DNA of 64,000 nucleotides from contig NZ_JACHJI010000006.1 in assembly GCF_014203535.1 (NCBI RefSeq), forward strand, positions 248,001-312,000, written 5' to 3'. This stretch comes from Streptomyces griseomycini (lineage in GTDB: Bacteria; Actinomycetota; Actinomycetes; Streptomycetales; Streptomycetaceae). Shown piece after piece: positions 41,660 to 50,355 of the stretch. Numbering within the stretch: the stretch's first letter is position 1; each line of letters starts with the position of its first letter. Under the pieces are notes generated by a model. The model did no database searches. It saw only the letters and a list, made by a program, of their open reading frames with translations, and had not been told where the DNA came from. The position numbers and the translations under genes are program-made.

Positions 41660-42013
41660 GCGACCGGTGCCGGCGGAGGACCGCTCACCGCGCGCCGGGG
41701 TCCGCCGGGGCACCGCGGGAGCCGGGCCGTCCGGCGGGACGGGCCGGACGGGTCGGGACCGCCTCGCCGGTCGGCGTCCCGGCCCCGCGCGGGAGCCGTT
41801 CGTCGTCCGGCCCGGCGCGCGGCAGCCCTCGGTGACCGACACGAGCGAGGACGCGCCACTGCCGCGTCGCGGCCGCGCACCACGGATCCGGCCGTGCCCC
41901 GGCCGCCCGCGCCCGGGCACGGGTCGAACGCGCCGGCGCACGGGCGCGGGGCGCGCCCGTGCGCCGCGAGGAAACCGGGGACGGCGGCCGGGTCCGGAGC
42001 GGTGCGTACGGCC
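41660..42013. other. Intergenic stretch without a recognised gene
   Basis: These 354 bases separate the LacI gene from the end of the kinase gene. The reading frames are Arg/Pro-rich and matched no family I know, and no clear terminator stem or operator was found. It may be decayed coding DNA like other gaps nearby, but I see no specific trace. Confidence 0.4.
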
Positions 42014-43675
42014 TCAGCAGGCGGGCAGCCCGGGCACCGGCCCGTCGTTGTCGCCGCCCGCGACGTAGACGACGCTGACCCAGACACCGGTGTTGCCGCT
42101 GTCGTCGTCCGTCCTGGCCCACCAGACGTTGGTCCACTCGCGGTACGTCTCGCGGCGGCCCAGGTTCTGCTGGCAGTAGAAGTAATCGGTGCCGGCGTTG
42201 AGGACGCCGGCCTCGGTGCCGGAGTCCGTGTAGGACTTGGCGGTGCGCCCGACCCGGCAGTTGTACTTGCCGCCGCCCGTGGGGCGGCAGGCCGGGGCCG
42301 GTGTGGTCGCGCCGCCGTCGTCTCCCGCCGTGCCGCTGCTCCCGGAAGCGTCCTCGCCCGGGGTTTTTGCCGGAGCCGTCGAGGCGGGAGGGGCGGTGGT
42401 CCCGTCCCTCCCGCCGGGCTCGTCCTGCGGGGCCTCGCGCTCCGCCTCGGCCCGTCCGGTCGGCGCGGGGCTCCGGAGGCGGTCGGCGTCCGCGTCGGCG
42501 GAGGCCGACACGTCGGTGCGGCTGCCGCCGGTGCGCGCGTCCGCCCGGGTGCCGCCCGCGGAGTCGAGCACGACGACCGTGAGCGCGGTCGCGGCGAGGG
42601 CCGCGGTGACGGCCACGGCGGCGAGCAGGGCGCGCCCCCTGCGGCGGGGGCCGGCGGGGGAGGCCACGGTCCCGACGGACGTGGCGGTGCCGGGGACGAC
42701 GTGCGCACCGCCGGCCCCGGGGCCCGTCGCTCCGGCCCCCGGTCCGGGCGGCCTCGGCGGGCCGAGGTCCGACGGCGTCGCCGGGACGCCGTGCTCCGTC
42801 TCGGCCCGGTCGAGCGGGACCGCGGGCCCGCGCAGGGAGGCCGTCGGGACGTCCGCGCCGGTGGCGTCCGCGACCGCCTCCAGCAGCGCGCGAGCCTCCT
42901 CGGCCGTCGGGCGGCACTCGGGCCGCTTGTCCATCAGGCGCCGCAGGACCGGCGTGAGGGGGCCCGCGCGGCGGGGCTCGGGCAGGGGCTCGGTGACGAT
43001 CGCGGTGAGGGTGGAGAACGTCGACGTGCGCCGGAACGGCGTGTCGCCCTCCACGGCCACGTACAGCGTGGCGCCCAGGGCCCAGACGTCGGAGGCCGGT
43101 CCCGGAACGGCGCCCTGGGCGCGCTCGGGGGCCAGGTAGTCGAGGGAGCCGACGATCTCCCCGCTCCGGGTGAGACGGGTCGCCGAGCCGTCGCCCGGGT
43201 CGTCCATGGTGGCGATGCCGAAGTCGGTGAGCACGGTCCGGCCCGAGCGGTCGAGCAGGATGTTGGCGGGCTTCACGTCCCGGTGCAGGACGCCGGCGCG
43301 GTGCGCGGCGGCCAGCGCGTCCACGACCTGGGCGCCGGTCCCGGCCGCCTCGCGGGGATCGAGGGCGCCGCGCTCGCGGAGCACGTCGTCCAGGGACGGC
43401 CCGTCGATCGGTTCCATGACGACCAGCGGGCGCCCGTCCACCTCGGCGACGTCGTGCACGGCGATGACGCCGGGGTGCCGCACCCTGGCCGCCGCGCGTG
43501 CCTCGCGCTGCATCCGCAGGCCGAGATCGGCCAGTTCGGGACCGGCCGCGTCGGTGTAGGTGCGCAGTTCCTTCACCGCCACCTCGCGGCCGAGAACCTC
43601 GTCCACCGCCTTCCAGACCACGCCCATGCCACCGCGTCCGAGCCGCGCCGTGACCCGGTAACGGCCGGCCAGCAC
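42014..43675 (-). CDS. Receptor-like Ser/Thr protein kinase with extracytoplasmic domain
   Basis: A complete Hanks-type kinase occupies residues ~1-270: GRGGMG loop, Lys in EVAVKEL, HRDVKPANILL, DFGIAT and the APE-type LAPERAQG. A Gly/Ala/Pro linker, one membrane helix (ALLAAVAVTAALAATALTVV, ~355-375), a Ser/Thr/Glu-rich spacer and a Cys-containing external domain follow (CRPTGGGKYNCRVG, YCQQNLGRRETYREW). The external domain probably senses a ligand or the wall. The GTG start lies at the very edge of the kinase domain, and only weak ribosome-site bases precede it. The gene appears monocistronic. Confidence 0.9.
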   Translation of the reverse strand: MLAGRYRVTARLGRGGMGVVWKAVDEVLGREVAVKELRTYTDAAGPELADLGLRMQREARAAARVRHPGVIAVHDVAEVDGRPLVVMEPIDGPSLDDVLRERGALDPREAAGTGAQVVDALAAAHRAGVLHRDVKPANILLDRSGRTVLTDFGIATMDDPGDGSATRLTRSGEIVGSLDYLAPERAQGAVPGPASDVWALGATLYVAVEGDTPFRRTSTFSTLTAIVTEPLPEPRRAGPLTPVLRRLMDKRPECRPTAEEARALLEAVADATGADVPTASLRGPAVPLDRAETEHGVPATPSDLGPPRPPGPGAGATGPGAGGAHVVPGTATSVGTVASPAGPRRRGRALLAAVAVTAALAATALTVVVLDSAGGTRADARTGGSRTDVSASADADADRLRSPAPTGRAEAEREAPQDEPGGRDGTTAPPASTAPAKTPGEDASGSSGTAGDDGGATTPAPACRPTGGGKYNCRVGRTAKSYTDSGTEAGVLNAGTDYFYCQQNLGRRETYREWTNVWWARTDDDSGNTGVWVSVVYVAGGDNDGPVPGLPAC

Positions 43676-43855
43676 CCGGCCGGTTCCGTCCGTGTGTGTC
43701 CGTACTCCCCCGCTGACACCGCCACCCCGTTCCCGTGACCCCGCTGATCATGTGTGCCGTAAGCCTGAGGGGCCTGCCGGGAAAGGGCGTTCGGAGCTCG
43801 TGTGACGGGGCCGCCGCACGACGGCCCGGCGCCGGACCCTCGGCCGTGGCCGGCG

Positions 43856-44128
43856 TCACGGACGGCCGGCGTCGCCCGCGAGGGGCGCCTCCGCGCCCTC
43901 GGGGTCTCCGGGACCCCCGGGATGCTCGGGCTCCCAGCGCAGCAGATCGCCCGGCTGGCACTCGAGCACCTCGCAGAGCGCGGCGAGCGTCGTGAACCGC
44001 ACCGCCTTGGCGCGGCCGTTCTTGAGGACCGCCAGGTTGGCGGGGGTGATCCCGACGCGCTCGGCGAGCTCGCCCACGGACATCTTCCGCCTGGCCAGCA
44101 TCACGTCGATGTCGACGGCGATCGGCAT
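43856..44128 (-). CDS. Small XRE-family helix-turn-helix regulator
   Basis: Ninety residues contain a Cro/CI-type helix-turn-helix: MLARRKMSVGELAERVGITP then ANLAVLKNGRAKAVRFTTLA and CQPGDLLRW. This short form is typically the partner of a DUF2975 membrane protein. Its ATG overlaps the upstream DUF2975 stop as ATGA. Such pairs are thought to act as a membrane-linked repressor system (family knowledge is limited). The acidic Gly/Pro tail is unremarkable. A 17-bp palindrome upstream of the pair is a candidate autoregulatory site. Confidence 0.85.
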   Translation of the reverse strand: MPIAVDIDVMLARRKMSVGELAERVGITPANLAVLKNGRAKAVRFTTLAALCEVLECQPGDLLRWEPEHPGGPGDPEGAEAPLAGDAGRP

Positions 44129-44625
44129 CAGATCACCTCGGCCAGCTCGGCCCGCATCCGCGACGCCTCGACGTCGCGCGCGACGGCCTGGGCGAGCAGC
44201 ATCCGCAGCACGAGCACGACGAGCGCGACCCCCAGGACCGCCAGACCGACCCCGCCCAGCAGGAGGACGACGCCCGGGGCCACAGCCTCGCCCGGCGCCA
44301 GGAGCACCCCGAGCGTGAACACCAGGAGCGCGGCGGCCACGAACGCGCCGATCACGATGTGCACGTACCGGAAGGCGGCGTGGGAGAACACGGTGCCGCG
44401 CCGCACCATCGTCACCAGCCGCCAGACGCAGACCAGGACGACCTGGGCCGCCACCACCCCGAGGAGCACGATGAGGAGGAACGGGACCCGCAGGTACGCG
44501 TAGTCCGGGTCCAGCCCCTCCAGGTCGCTCGCCAGCAGCGGCACCATCACCGCCTGCACGAACACCGAGCCCGCCAGCAGCGTCGCGAGCACGGCGCGCA
44601 GCGCGAGCACCGTCAGTTGTCCCAT
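44128..44625 (-). CDS. DUF2975 membrane protein
   Basis: Four hydrophobic helices span the 165 residues (VLALRAVLATLLAGSVFVQA, FLLIVLLGVVAAQVVLVCVW, YVHIVIGAFVAAALLVFTLG, VLLLGGVGLAVLGVALVVL). DUF2975 proteins occur in coupled pairs with a small XRE-type regulator, exactly as here. They may control the regulator's activity at the membrane, though no mechanism is established. The ATG is preceded by GGAGGGG. Its stop overlaps the regulator's start. Confidence 0.85.
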   Translation of the reverse strand: MGQLTVLALRAVLATLLAGSVFVQAVMVPLLASDLEGLDPDYAYLRVPFLLIVLLGVVAAQVVLVCVWRLVTMVRRGTVFSHAAFRYVHIVIGAFVAAALLVFTLGVLLAPGEAVAPGVVLLLGGVGLAVLGVALVVLVLRMLLAQAVARDVEASRMRAELAEVI

Positions 44626-44657
44626 GACCCCTCCTCCAATCGAACCACGATGGAAAT

Positions 44658-44674
44658 CTATCGAGATTCGATAG
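44658..44674. promoter_or_regulatory. Palindrome upstream of DUF2975/HTH operon
   Basis: CTATCGAGATTCGATAG is a 7-bp perfect inverted repeat with a 3-bp centre, unusually AT-rich for this DNA, 33 bases upstream of the DUF2975 start. It overlaps the probable promoter and is a candidate site for the co-encoded XRE regulator. Confidence 0.65.
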
Positions 44675-44740
44675 GTGGGGCAAGCGGACGACCCGGGCCC
44701 GCGACGGGGCGCCCACCGCGGACCCAGGCCACCTGGCCGG

Positions 44741-46045
44741 CTACCGCGCCGAGGTCGTGAGGTCTCCCCGCCGGGGCGCCGCGAACCCCTCGAGGCCGGC
44801 GCGGGTCAGACCGGTCAGCCGTGCCACCTCGGCGGCGTCGAGGGCGCCGCAGTCCAGGCCGCGCAGCAGGTACCCCGCGAGGGCCTTGGCGGTGGCGGGC
44901 TCGTCCATGACGTCACCGCCGGCCCGCTCGGCGTACCGGGAGAGGCGGGCGGCGGCCTGCTCGAAGCCCTCGCGGTAGAAGGCGAAGACGGCCGCGTAGC
45001 GGGTGGGGAGGTGACCGGGGTGCATGTCCCAGCCCTGGTAGTAGGCACGGGCCAGGGCACGGCGGGTGAGCCCGTAGTGCAGACGCCAGGCGGCGTGCAC
45101 CTTCTCGGCCGGCCCGACGGGCAGGACGTTGGTGGAGCCGTCGGAGACCCGCACCCCGGTCCCCGCCGCCGCGACCTGCATGACGGCCTTGGCGTGGTCG
45201 GCGGCCGGGTGGTCACTGGCCTGGTGGGCGGCGGAGACGCCGAGGCAGGCGCTGTAGTCGAAGGTGCCGTAGTGCAGACCGGTGGCACGGCCCTCGGCCG
45301 CCTGGATCAGGCGGGCGACGGTGGCGGTGCCGTCGGCGGCGAGGATGGACTGGCTGGTCTCGATCTGGATCTCGAAGCCGATCCGGCCCGGCTCGAGGCC
45401 GCGCGCCTCCTCGAAGGCCTCGAGGAGCCGGACCATGGCGGCGACCTGCTCGGGATAGGTGACCTTGGGCAGGGTCAGGACCAGTCCGCCCGGCAGGCCG
45501 CCGGCCTCGGTCAGGCCGGTGAGGAAGACGTCCAGGGTGCGGATGCCCCGGTCGCGGACGGCGGCCTCCAGGCACTTCATGCGGATGCCCATGTACGGGG
45601 CGGCGGTGCCGTCGCCGTACGCCCCGGCGATCAGGCGGGCCGCGCGGGCCGCGGCCTCGTCCTCCTCGGCGTCGGGCCGATTGCCGTAGCCGTCCTCGAA
45701 GTCGACGCGCAGGTCCTCGACCGGCTCGCGCTCCAGCTTGGCGCGGACGCGACCGTACACGTCCTCGGCCAGCCGGTCCTCCAGCCCGAGGACGGCGGCG
45801 AACGAGGCGGCGTCCGGGGCGTGTTCGTCGAGTGCGGCGAGGGCCCGGTCGCCCCAGGAGCGGAGGGTGTCGGCGGCGAAGGCGTCACCGGGGACGTAGA
45901 CGGTGTGGACGGGCTGGCGGGTGCCGGGGTCCCCGGGGTAACGGCGCTCCAGTTCGGCGTCGACGGACGCGAGGGAGGCCCCGATCTCCTCACCGACGGC
46001 GCCCGCGAGACTCGTCGCCACCCGCTCCTGCTGCCCCTGGCCCAT
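44741..46045 (-). CDS. DUF6986 family protein, aldolase/citrate-lyase superfamily
   Basis: The 434-residue protein resembles HpcH/HpaI-type aldolases and malate-synthase-like proteins: LRVDFEDGYGNRPDAEEDE, LTLPKVTYPEQV, IGFEIQIETSQSILAADG and GLHYGTFDYSACLG are the core metal and substrate strands. I recognise it as DUF6986. The reaction is not established; cleavage or formation of a hydroxy-acid with glyoxylate or acetyl-CoA is plausible. GAGGAGCG precedes the chosen ATG. A perfect 15-bp palindrome directly upstream suggests control by an IclR-type regulator, as in allantoin/glyoxylate genes (inference). Confidence 0.75.
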   Translation of the reverse strand: MGQGQQERVATSLAGAVGEEIGASLASVDAELERRYPGDPGTRQPVHTVYVPGDAFAADTLRSWGDRALAALDEHAPDAASFAAVLGLEDRLAEDVYGRVRAKLEREPVEDLRVDFEDGYGNRPDAEEDEAAARAARLIAGAYGDGTAAPYMGIRMKCLEAAVRDRGIRTLDVFLTGLTEAGGLPGGLVLTLPKVTYPEQVAAMVRLLEAFEEARGLEPGRIGFEIQIETSQSILAADGTATVARLIQAAEGRATGLHYGTFDYSACLGVSAAHQASDHPAADHAKAVMQVAAAGTGVRVSDGSTNVLPVGPAEKVHAAWRLHYGLTRRALARAYYQGWDMHPGHLPTRYAAVFAFYREGFEQAAARLSRYAERAGGDVMDEPATAKALAGYLLRGLDCGALDAAEVARLTGLTRAGLEGFAAPRRGDLTTSAR

Positions 46046-46059
46046 TCCCCGCTCCTCAC

Positions 46060-46074
46060 TTCCGCGATGCGGAA
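46060..46074. promoter_or_regulatory. IclR-type palindrome ahead of the DUF6986 gene
   Basis: TTCCGCGATGCGGAA is a perfect 15-bp inverted repeat, 15 bases upstream of the ATG, in the promoter or transcription-start region. The TTCC...GGAA ends resemble sites of IclR-family regulators of purine and glyoxylate metabolism. No IclR gene is nearby. Confidence 0.6.
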
Positions 46075-46163
46075 TCAACAATTCGTTGAAATGAAGTTAT
46101 CGGGCACTCGTCCGCCGGTCAACACCCTCAGTGTCCCCGCCCGGAAAGGCTCCGGCGACAGAC

Positions 46164-46200
46164 CGAGGCCCCCGCGACCGGCACGGTCGCGGGGGCCTCG
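46164..46200. terminator. Strong hairpin terminator after etfBA
   Basis: A perfect 17-bp stem with a GCA loop lies 16 bases beyond the etfA stop on the minus strand. It separates etfBA from the DUF6986 promoter and is one of the strongest terminators in the window. Confidence 0.92.
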
Positions 46201-46215
46201 TACGGCCGGGGACGA

Positions 46216-47178
46216 TCAGCCCTTGCGGGTCTTGATCTCCTCGGTCAGCTGCGGGACGACGTCGAACAGGTCGCCGACGACGCCGTAGTCGACCAGCTCG
46301 AAGATCGGGGCCTCGGCGTCCTTGTTGATGGCCACGATGGTCTTCGAGGTCTGCATGCCCGCGCGGTGCTGGATCGCTCCGGAGATGCCCGAGGCGATGT
46401 ACAGCTGCGGCGAGACCGACTTGCCGGTCTGGCCGACCTGGTTGGTGTGCGGGTACCAGCCCGCGTCGACGGCGGCACGCGAGGCGCCGACGGCCGCGCC
46501 GAGCTGGTCGGCGAGCGCCTCGATGATCGCGAAGTTCTCCGCGCCGTTCACGCCGCGGCCGCCGGAGACCACGATCGCGGCCTCGGTCAGCTCGGGGCGG
46601 CCGGTCGACTCGCGCGGCGTGCGGCCGGTGACCTTGGTGCCGGTCGCCTGGGCGGAGAAGGTCACCGACAGGGCCTCGACCGCACCGGCGGCCGGAGCGG
46701 CCTCCACGGCGGCCGAGTTCGGCTTGACCGTGATGACCGGGGTGCCCTTGGAGACGCGGGACTTGGTGGTGTAGGACGCGGCGAACACCGACTGGGTGGC
46801 CACCGGGCCGGAGTCGCCGGCCTCCAGGTCGACGGCGTCGGTGATGATGCCGGAGCCGATGCGCAGCGCCAGACGGGCGGCGATCTCCTTGCCCTCGGCG
46901 GAGGACGGGACCAGTACGGCGGCCGGGGAGACGGCCTCGACCGCGGCCTGCAGGGCGTCCACCTTCGGCACGACCAGGTACTCGGCGTACTCGGCGGCCT
47001 CGTGGGTGAGGACCTTCACCGCGCCGTGCTCGGCGAGCGTCGCGGCGGTCTCCGCGGCGCCGCCTCCCAGCGCGACGGCGACCGGCTCGCCGATGCGGCG
47101 GGCCAGGGTCAGCAGCTCCAGGGTGGGCTTGCGGACGGCACCGTCCACGTGGTCGACGTAGACGAGAACTTCAGCCAT
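46216..47178 (-). CDS. etfA: Electron transfer flavoprotein subunit alpha
   Basis: The 320-residue alpha subunit binds FAD and passes electrons from acyl-CoA and other dehydrogenases to the respiratory chain. The C-terminal FAD domain shows [40 protein letters not shown] and [18 protein letters not shown], the family signature. The N-terminal half begins [27 protein letters not shown] precedes the ATG. It follows etfB by 62 bases on the same strand and ends before a strong hairpin, so etfBA is a two-gene operon. Confidence 0.95.
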   Translation of the reverse strand: MAEVLVYVDHVDGAVRKPTLELLTLARRIGEPVAVALGGGAAETAATLAEHGAVKVLTHEAAEYAEYLVVPKVDALQAAVEAVSPAAVLVPSSAEGKEIAARLALRIGSGIITDAVDLEAGDSGPVATQSVFAASYTTKSRVSKGTPVITVKPNSAAVEAAPAAGAVEALSVTFSAQATGTKVTGRTPRESTGRPELTEAAIVVSGGRGVNGAENFAIIEALADQLGAAVGASRAAVDAGWYPHTNQVGQTGKSVSPQLYIASGISGAIQHRAGMQTSKTIVAINKDAEAPIFELVDYGVVGDLFDVVPQLTEEIKTRKG

Positions 47179-47240
47179 GGGACTTCTTCTCTCCTGCTTG
47201 CGAAGGGTGAGGGGCGGGAAGCGAGCTCGAGCCTCTCGGC

Positions 47241-48029
47241 TCAGATGAACTTCTGGCTCGCGAGGAACTCGGCGAGCTGCTTGCCGCCCTCGCCCTCGTC
47301 CTTGACGATCGTGCCGGCGGTGCGGGCCGGACGCTCGGTCGCGGCGTCGACCGTGGTGTAGGCGTTCTCCAGGCCGACCTCGTCCTCGTCGATGTCGAGG
47401 TCGGACAGGTCCCAGGACTGGACCGGCTTCTTCTTGGCCGCCATGATGCCCTTGAAGGACGGGTAACGGGCCTCGCCCGACTGGTCGGTGACCGACACGA
47501 CCGCCGGCAGGGACGCCTCGAGCTGCTCGGAGGCGGCGTCGCCGTCGCGGCGGCCCTTGACCGTGCCGTCCTCGACGGAGACCTCGGACAGCAGGGTCAC
47601 CTGCGGCACGCCCAGGCGCTCGGCGAGCAGCGCGGGGATGACGCCCATGGTGCCGTCGGTGGAGGCCATGCCGGAGATGACCAGGTCGTAGCCGGCCTTC
47701 TCGATCGCCTTGGCCAGGACCAGGGAGGTGCCGATGGCGTCGGTGCCGTGCAGGTCGTCGTCCTCGACGTGGATCGCCTTGTCGGCGCCCATGGACAGCG
47801 CCTTGCGCAGGGCGTCCTTGGCGTCCTCCGGACCCACCGTCAGGACGGTGATCTCCACGTCGTCGTCGGAGTTCTCCGAGATCTGCAGCGCCTGTTCGAC
47901 CGCGTACTCGTCCAGCTCGGAGAGCAGACCGTCCACGTCGTCACGGTCGACGGTCAGGTCATCGGCGAAGTGCCGGTCGCCAGTGGCGTCGGGCACGTAC
48001 TTCACGGTGACAACGATCCTCAAGCTCAC
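47241..48029 (-). CDS. etfB: Electron transfer flavoprotein subunit beta
   Basis: The 262-residue beta subunit starts LRIVVTVKYVPDATGDRHFA and carries AVEQALQISENSDDDVEITV, LSMGADKAIHVEDDDLHGTD and DLVISGMASTDGTMGVIPAL, the last being the AMP/nucleotide-binding signature of EtfB. Together with EtfA it forms the soluble heterodimer that collects electrons from beta-oxidation. The GTG start is preceded by AGGAGAGCC. It is the first gene of the etfBA operon, with a palindrome at 48065-48078 in its leader. Confidence 0.95.
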   Translation of the reverse strand: MSLRIVVTVKYVPDATGDRHFADDLTVDRDDVDGLLSELDEYAVEQALQISENSDDDVEITVLTVGPEDAKDALRKALSMGADKAIHVEDDDLHGTDAIGTSLVLAKAIEKAGYDLVISGMASTDGTMGVIPALLAERLGVPQVTLLSEVSVEDGTVKGRRDGDAASEQLEASLPAVVSVTDQSGEARYPSFKGIMAAKKKPVQSWDLSDLDIDEDEVGLENAYTTVDAATERPARTAGTIVKDEGEGGKQLAEFLASQKFI

Positions 48030-48064
48030 GCCGGCTCTCCTACTGCATCGTCATTTCTGGCTGC

Positions 48065-48078
48065 CTGCCTGCAGGCAG
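48065..48078. promoter_or_regulatory. Palindrome in the etfB leader
   Basis: CTGCCTGCAGGCAG is a perfect 14-bp palindrome 36 bases upstream of the etfB GTG. It could be an operator or a hairpin. The region behind it (48100-48180) is comparatively AT-rich and probably holds the promoter. Confidence 0.45.
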
Positions 48079-48249
48079 CATAGGCGCCTGAAGCGGGCGA
48101 TCCCGGTCGGGGCGGCCCACGCTCCGAACGAAATATTACTCGTCAGTACACCCAGTTCCTTCCCGCTAAGCAAGCGCTTTGAACTGTGACCTTCGCAACG
48201 CAGCGTAACCGGAACCCGACGGGTCCGCAGCAGGGGGCCGGGCGCCGGC

Positions 48250-48759
48250 TCAGTCCCGCAGTCCGCTGAAGCGCCCCTGGTGGTAGAGGAGCGGACGGCC
48301 GTGGCCGGTGGGGTCGCCGACCAGCACCTCGGCGAGCACGATCCGATGGTCCCCGGCGGGCACCCGCGTCACCACCCTGCACACCGTCCAGGCCGGAACG
48401 CCGTGCAGCACGGGGACGCCCTCGGGCCCCTCCCGCCAGGCGGTGGCCGGGCCGAAGCGGTCGGCGCCGCTGCGCGCGAAGACGGCCGCCAGCTCCCGCT
48501 GGTGCTCCCCGAGGACGTGCACGCCGACGTGCTCGCTCACCGCTATCGCGGGCCAGCTGGAGCCCCCGGTACCGACGGCGAAGGACAGCATCGGGGGGTC
48601 GGCGGAGACGGAGGCGAGGGAGGTGGCGGTGAAACCGACCGGGCCCGACCGCCCGCGCGCGGTGATCACGGCGACGCCCGCCGCGTGCTTCCGGAAGACG
48701 GAGCGCAGCAGATCGGGCGAGGCGGGCCGGGCGGTGCCGAGGTCGGACGGGGCCGTCAT
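48250..48759 (-). CDS. Flavin reductase family protein
   Basis: The FMN-binding split barrel is visible: LRSVFRKHAAGVAVITARG, PVGFTATSLASVSADPPMLS and WTVCRVVTRVPAGDHRIVLA with the GDH-type histidine region and a closing PLLYHQGRFSGL. These 169-residue proteins reduce FMN or FAD with NAD(P)H and feed two-component monooxygenases; no monooxygenase adjoins. AAGGACAG precedes the ATG. The gene is monocistronic between etfB's promoter region and the thioredoxin gene. Confidence 0.9.
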   Translation of the reverse strand: MTAPSDLGTARPASPDLLRSVFRKHAAGVAVITARGRSGPVGFTATSLASVSADPPMLSFAVGTGGSSWPAIAVSEHVGVHVLGEHQRELAAVFARSGADRFGPATAWREGPEGVPVLHGVPAWTVCRVVTRVPAGDHRIVLAEVLVGDPTGHGRPLLYHQGRFSGLRD

Positions 48760-48912
48760 GAGACTGTCCTTCTGCGGGAGGTGACCGGGAGATGACGCGG
48801 GCGGCCGGGTACCCACCGGAGGCGAAGGAGTTCCGACGACATGCCGTCAGACTGACGATAGCCGGAAGGCGCAGTCAAGCCGGTCCCGGGATGTGGGAGA
48901 TGGCTCACGGCG

Positions 48913-49245
48913 TCACACGGCCTCGCCGAGGGCGGCGATCACATCGGCCTTGCGCGGCTGCCCGACCGCGCGCTGGACGACACGGCCGTCGGCGTCGAGC
49001 ACCAGCACCGTCGGGGTCCTGAGGATCCCCAGCCGCCGTACGAGTTCCAGACGGGCCTCGGCGTCGATCTCCACGTGGGCCACGCCGGGGACCATGCCGG
49101 CCACCTCCCCGAGCACCCTCCGGGTCGCCCGGCAGGGCGCGCAGAACGCGGTCGAGAACTGCACGAGCGTCGCGCGCTCCCCGAGTCGTGCGCCCAGTTC
49201 CGCCGCCTCGAGCCTCTTGCCGTCGTCCCGCCCGCGCACCCGCAC
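48913..49245 (-). CDS. Thioredoxin-fold protein with CAPC active site
   Basis: A 110-residue thioredoxin domain has the redox motif FSTAFCAPCRATRRVL, the cis-proline loop in ILRTPTVLVLDADG and a normal end. There is no signal peptide, so it works in the cytoplasm, reducing disulfides or carrying electrons for a partner. CAPC differs from the classic CGPC and suggests a thioredoxin-like protein with altered redox potential. GGAG sits seven bases before the GTG. Upstream lies an unusual 24-bp hairpin. Confidence 0.88.
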   Translation of the reverse strand: MRVRGRDDGKRLEAAELGARLGERATLVQFSTAFCAPCRATRRVLGEVAGMVPGVAHVEIDAEARLELVRRLGILRTPTVLVLDADGRVVQRAVGQPRKADVIAALGEAV

Positions 49246-49325
49246 TCTCCCGCTCCGCCGTCGTCCGCACCGCCACCGCGGTCCTCACCGGTGTGAAGCG
49301 TCCACGGGACCCCGGAGATTCCCGG

Positions 49326-49377
49326 CCGCCCGGTGCCGCCCGGGCGCGCTCCGGCGCGCCCGGGCGGCACCGGGCGG
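49326..49377. other. 24-bp perfect hairpin in a divergent intergenic region
   Basis: Bases 49326-49349 pair perfectly with 49354-49377 around a TCCG loop, giving one of the longest stems in the window. It lies between the divergent thioredoxin and acyltransferase genes, where no transcript from a known gene should end. It could terminate an unannotated small RNA, act on long antisense leaders, or be a binding or packaging-type structure. Confidence 0.8.
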
Positions 49378-49581
49378 ACTCACCGGAGTAACGGCCACGC
49401 AAAAGCCCGAGGTGGACCAGGGGGTGGACGTGACGAGAATCTCGCCGCCGACGGGCACCGGGACTGGTTCCCGGGCCGTTCTTGGGGCACGATCTGCGAC
49501 AGGCCGTAAACCTACGGCTGCGTAACTTCAGACTGGGAGCTTCCCCTTCCCAGGCAGAGATGGAAGGGTTCCACCCCGCCC

Positions 49582-50310
49582 ATGGCAGAACTCGTCTACC
49601 GTCCCGTGATCGGTTTCGCCCGCACGCTGTTCAAGGTGTGGGACCTCAGGATCGACTGCCGAGGTTCGGAGAACATCCCGCGCTCGGGCGGCGCCGTACT
49701 GGTGAGCAATCACATCAGCTACCTGGACTTCGTCTTCAACGGCCTGGCGGCACTCCCGCAGAAGCGGCTCGTGCGCTTCATGGCGAAGGAGTCCGTCTTC
49801 CGGCACAAGGTCTCCGGACCGCTGATGCGCGGGATGAAGCACATCCCCGTGGACCGGGAGCAGGGCGAGGCGGCGTACGCGCACGCGCTGCAGTCGCTGC
49901 GGTCGGGCGAGATCGTGGGCGTCTTCCCGGAGGCGACGATCTCCCAGTCGTTCACGCTGAAGAGCTTCAAGTCGGGTGCCGCGCGCCTGGCGCAGGAGGC
50001 GGGCGTCCCGCTGGTCCCGATGGCGGTGTGGGGCACGCAGCGGCTGTGGACCAAGGGTCATCCGCGCAACTTCAAGCGCAGCCACACCCCGATCACCATC
50101 CGCGTCGGCGAGGCGGTCGAGGCGTCCAGGGACAAGTACGCCGGGGCCGTCACCCGGCAGCTGCGCGAGCGCGTCCAGGAGTTGCTGGAGGCGGCACAGC
50201 GCGCCTACCCGGTACGGCCCAAGGGCCCGGACGACACCTGGTGGATGCCGGCGCACCTCGGCGGCACGGCCCCGACCCCGGAACAGGTGCGCGCGGCCGA
50301 GGCGCACTGA
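49582..50310 (+). CDS. plsC: 1-acyl-sn-glycerol-3-phosphate acyltransferase family protein
   Basis: The acyltransferase blocks are present: NHISYLDF (H-x4-D, catalytic), KESVFRHKVSGPLM, FPEATIS and VPLVPMAVWGTQ. The 242-residue enzyme transfers an acyl chain from acyl-CoA or acyl-ACP to lysophosphatidic acid or a related acceptor at the inner face of the membrane. A GGAAGG element lies somewhat far upstream of the ATG. The leader contains the AT-richer promoter segment near 49500-49560. It converges with the transglutaminase gene, 45 bases apart. Confidence 0.9.
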   Translation: MAELVYRPVIGFARTLFKVWDLRIDCRGSENIPRSGGAVLVSNHISYLDFVFNGLAALPQKRLVRFMAKESVFRHKVSGPLMRGMKHIPVDREQGEAAYAHALQSLRSGEIVGVFPEATISQSFTLKSFKSGAARLAQEAGVPLVPMAVWGTQRLWTKGHPRNFKRSHTPITIRVGEAVEASRDKYAGAVTRQLRERVQELLEAAQRAYPVRPKGPDDTWWMPAHLGGTAPTPEQVRAAEAH

Positions 50311-50355
50311 CCGGGCGGTGCCCGACCGCCGCGAGGTCCCGGGTTCCGCCCCGGC

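Noticed and set aside
41660-42013. Possible pseudogene between LacI and the receptor kinase
   Set aside because: Unlike other gaps, no ordered family motifs could be found in any frame.
49326-49377. tRNA or riboswitch interpretation of the long hairpin
   Set aside because: There is a single uninterrupted stem with no cloverleaf, conserved aptamer bases or CCA end.
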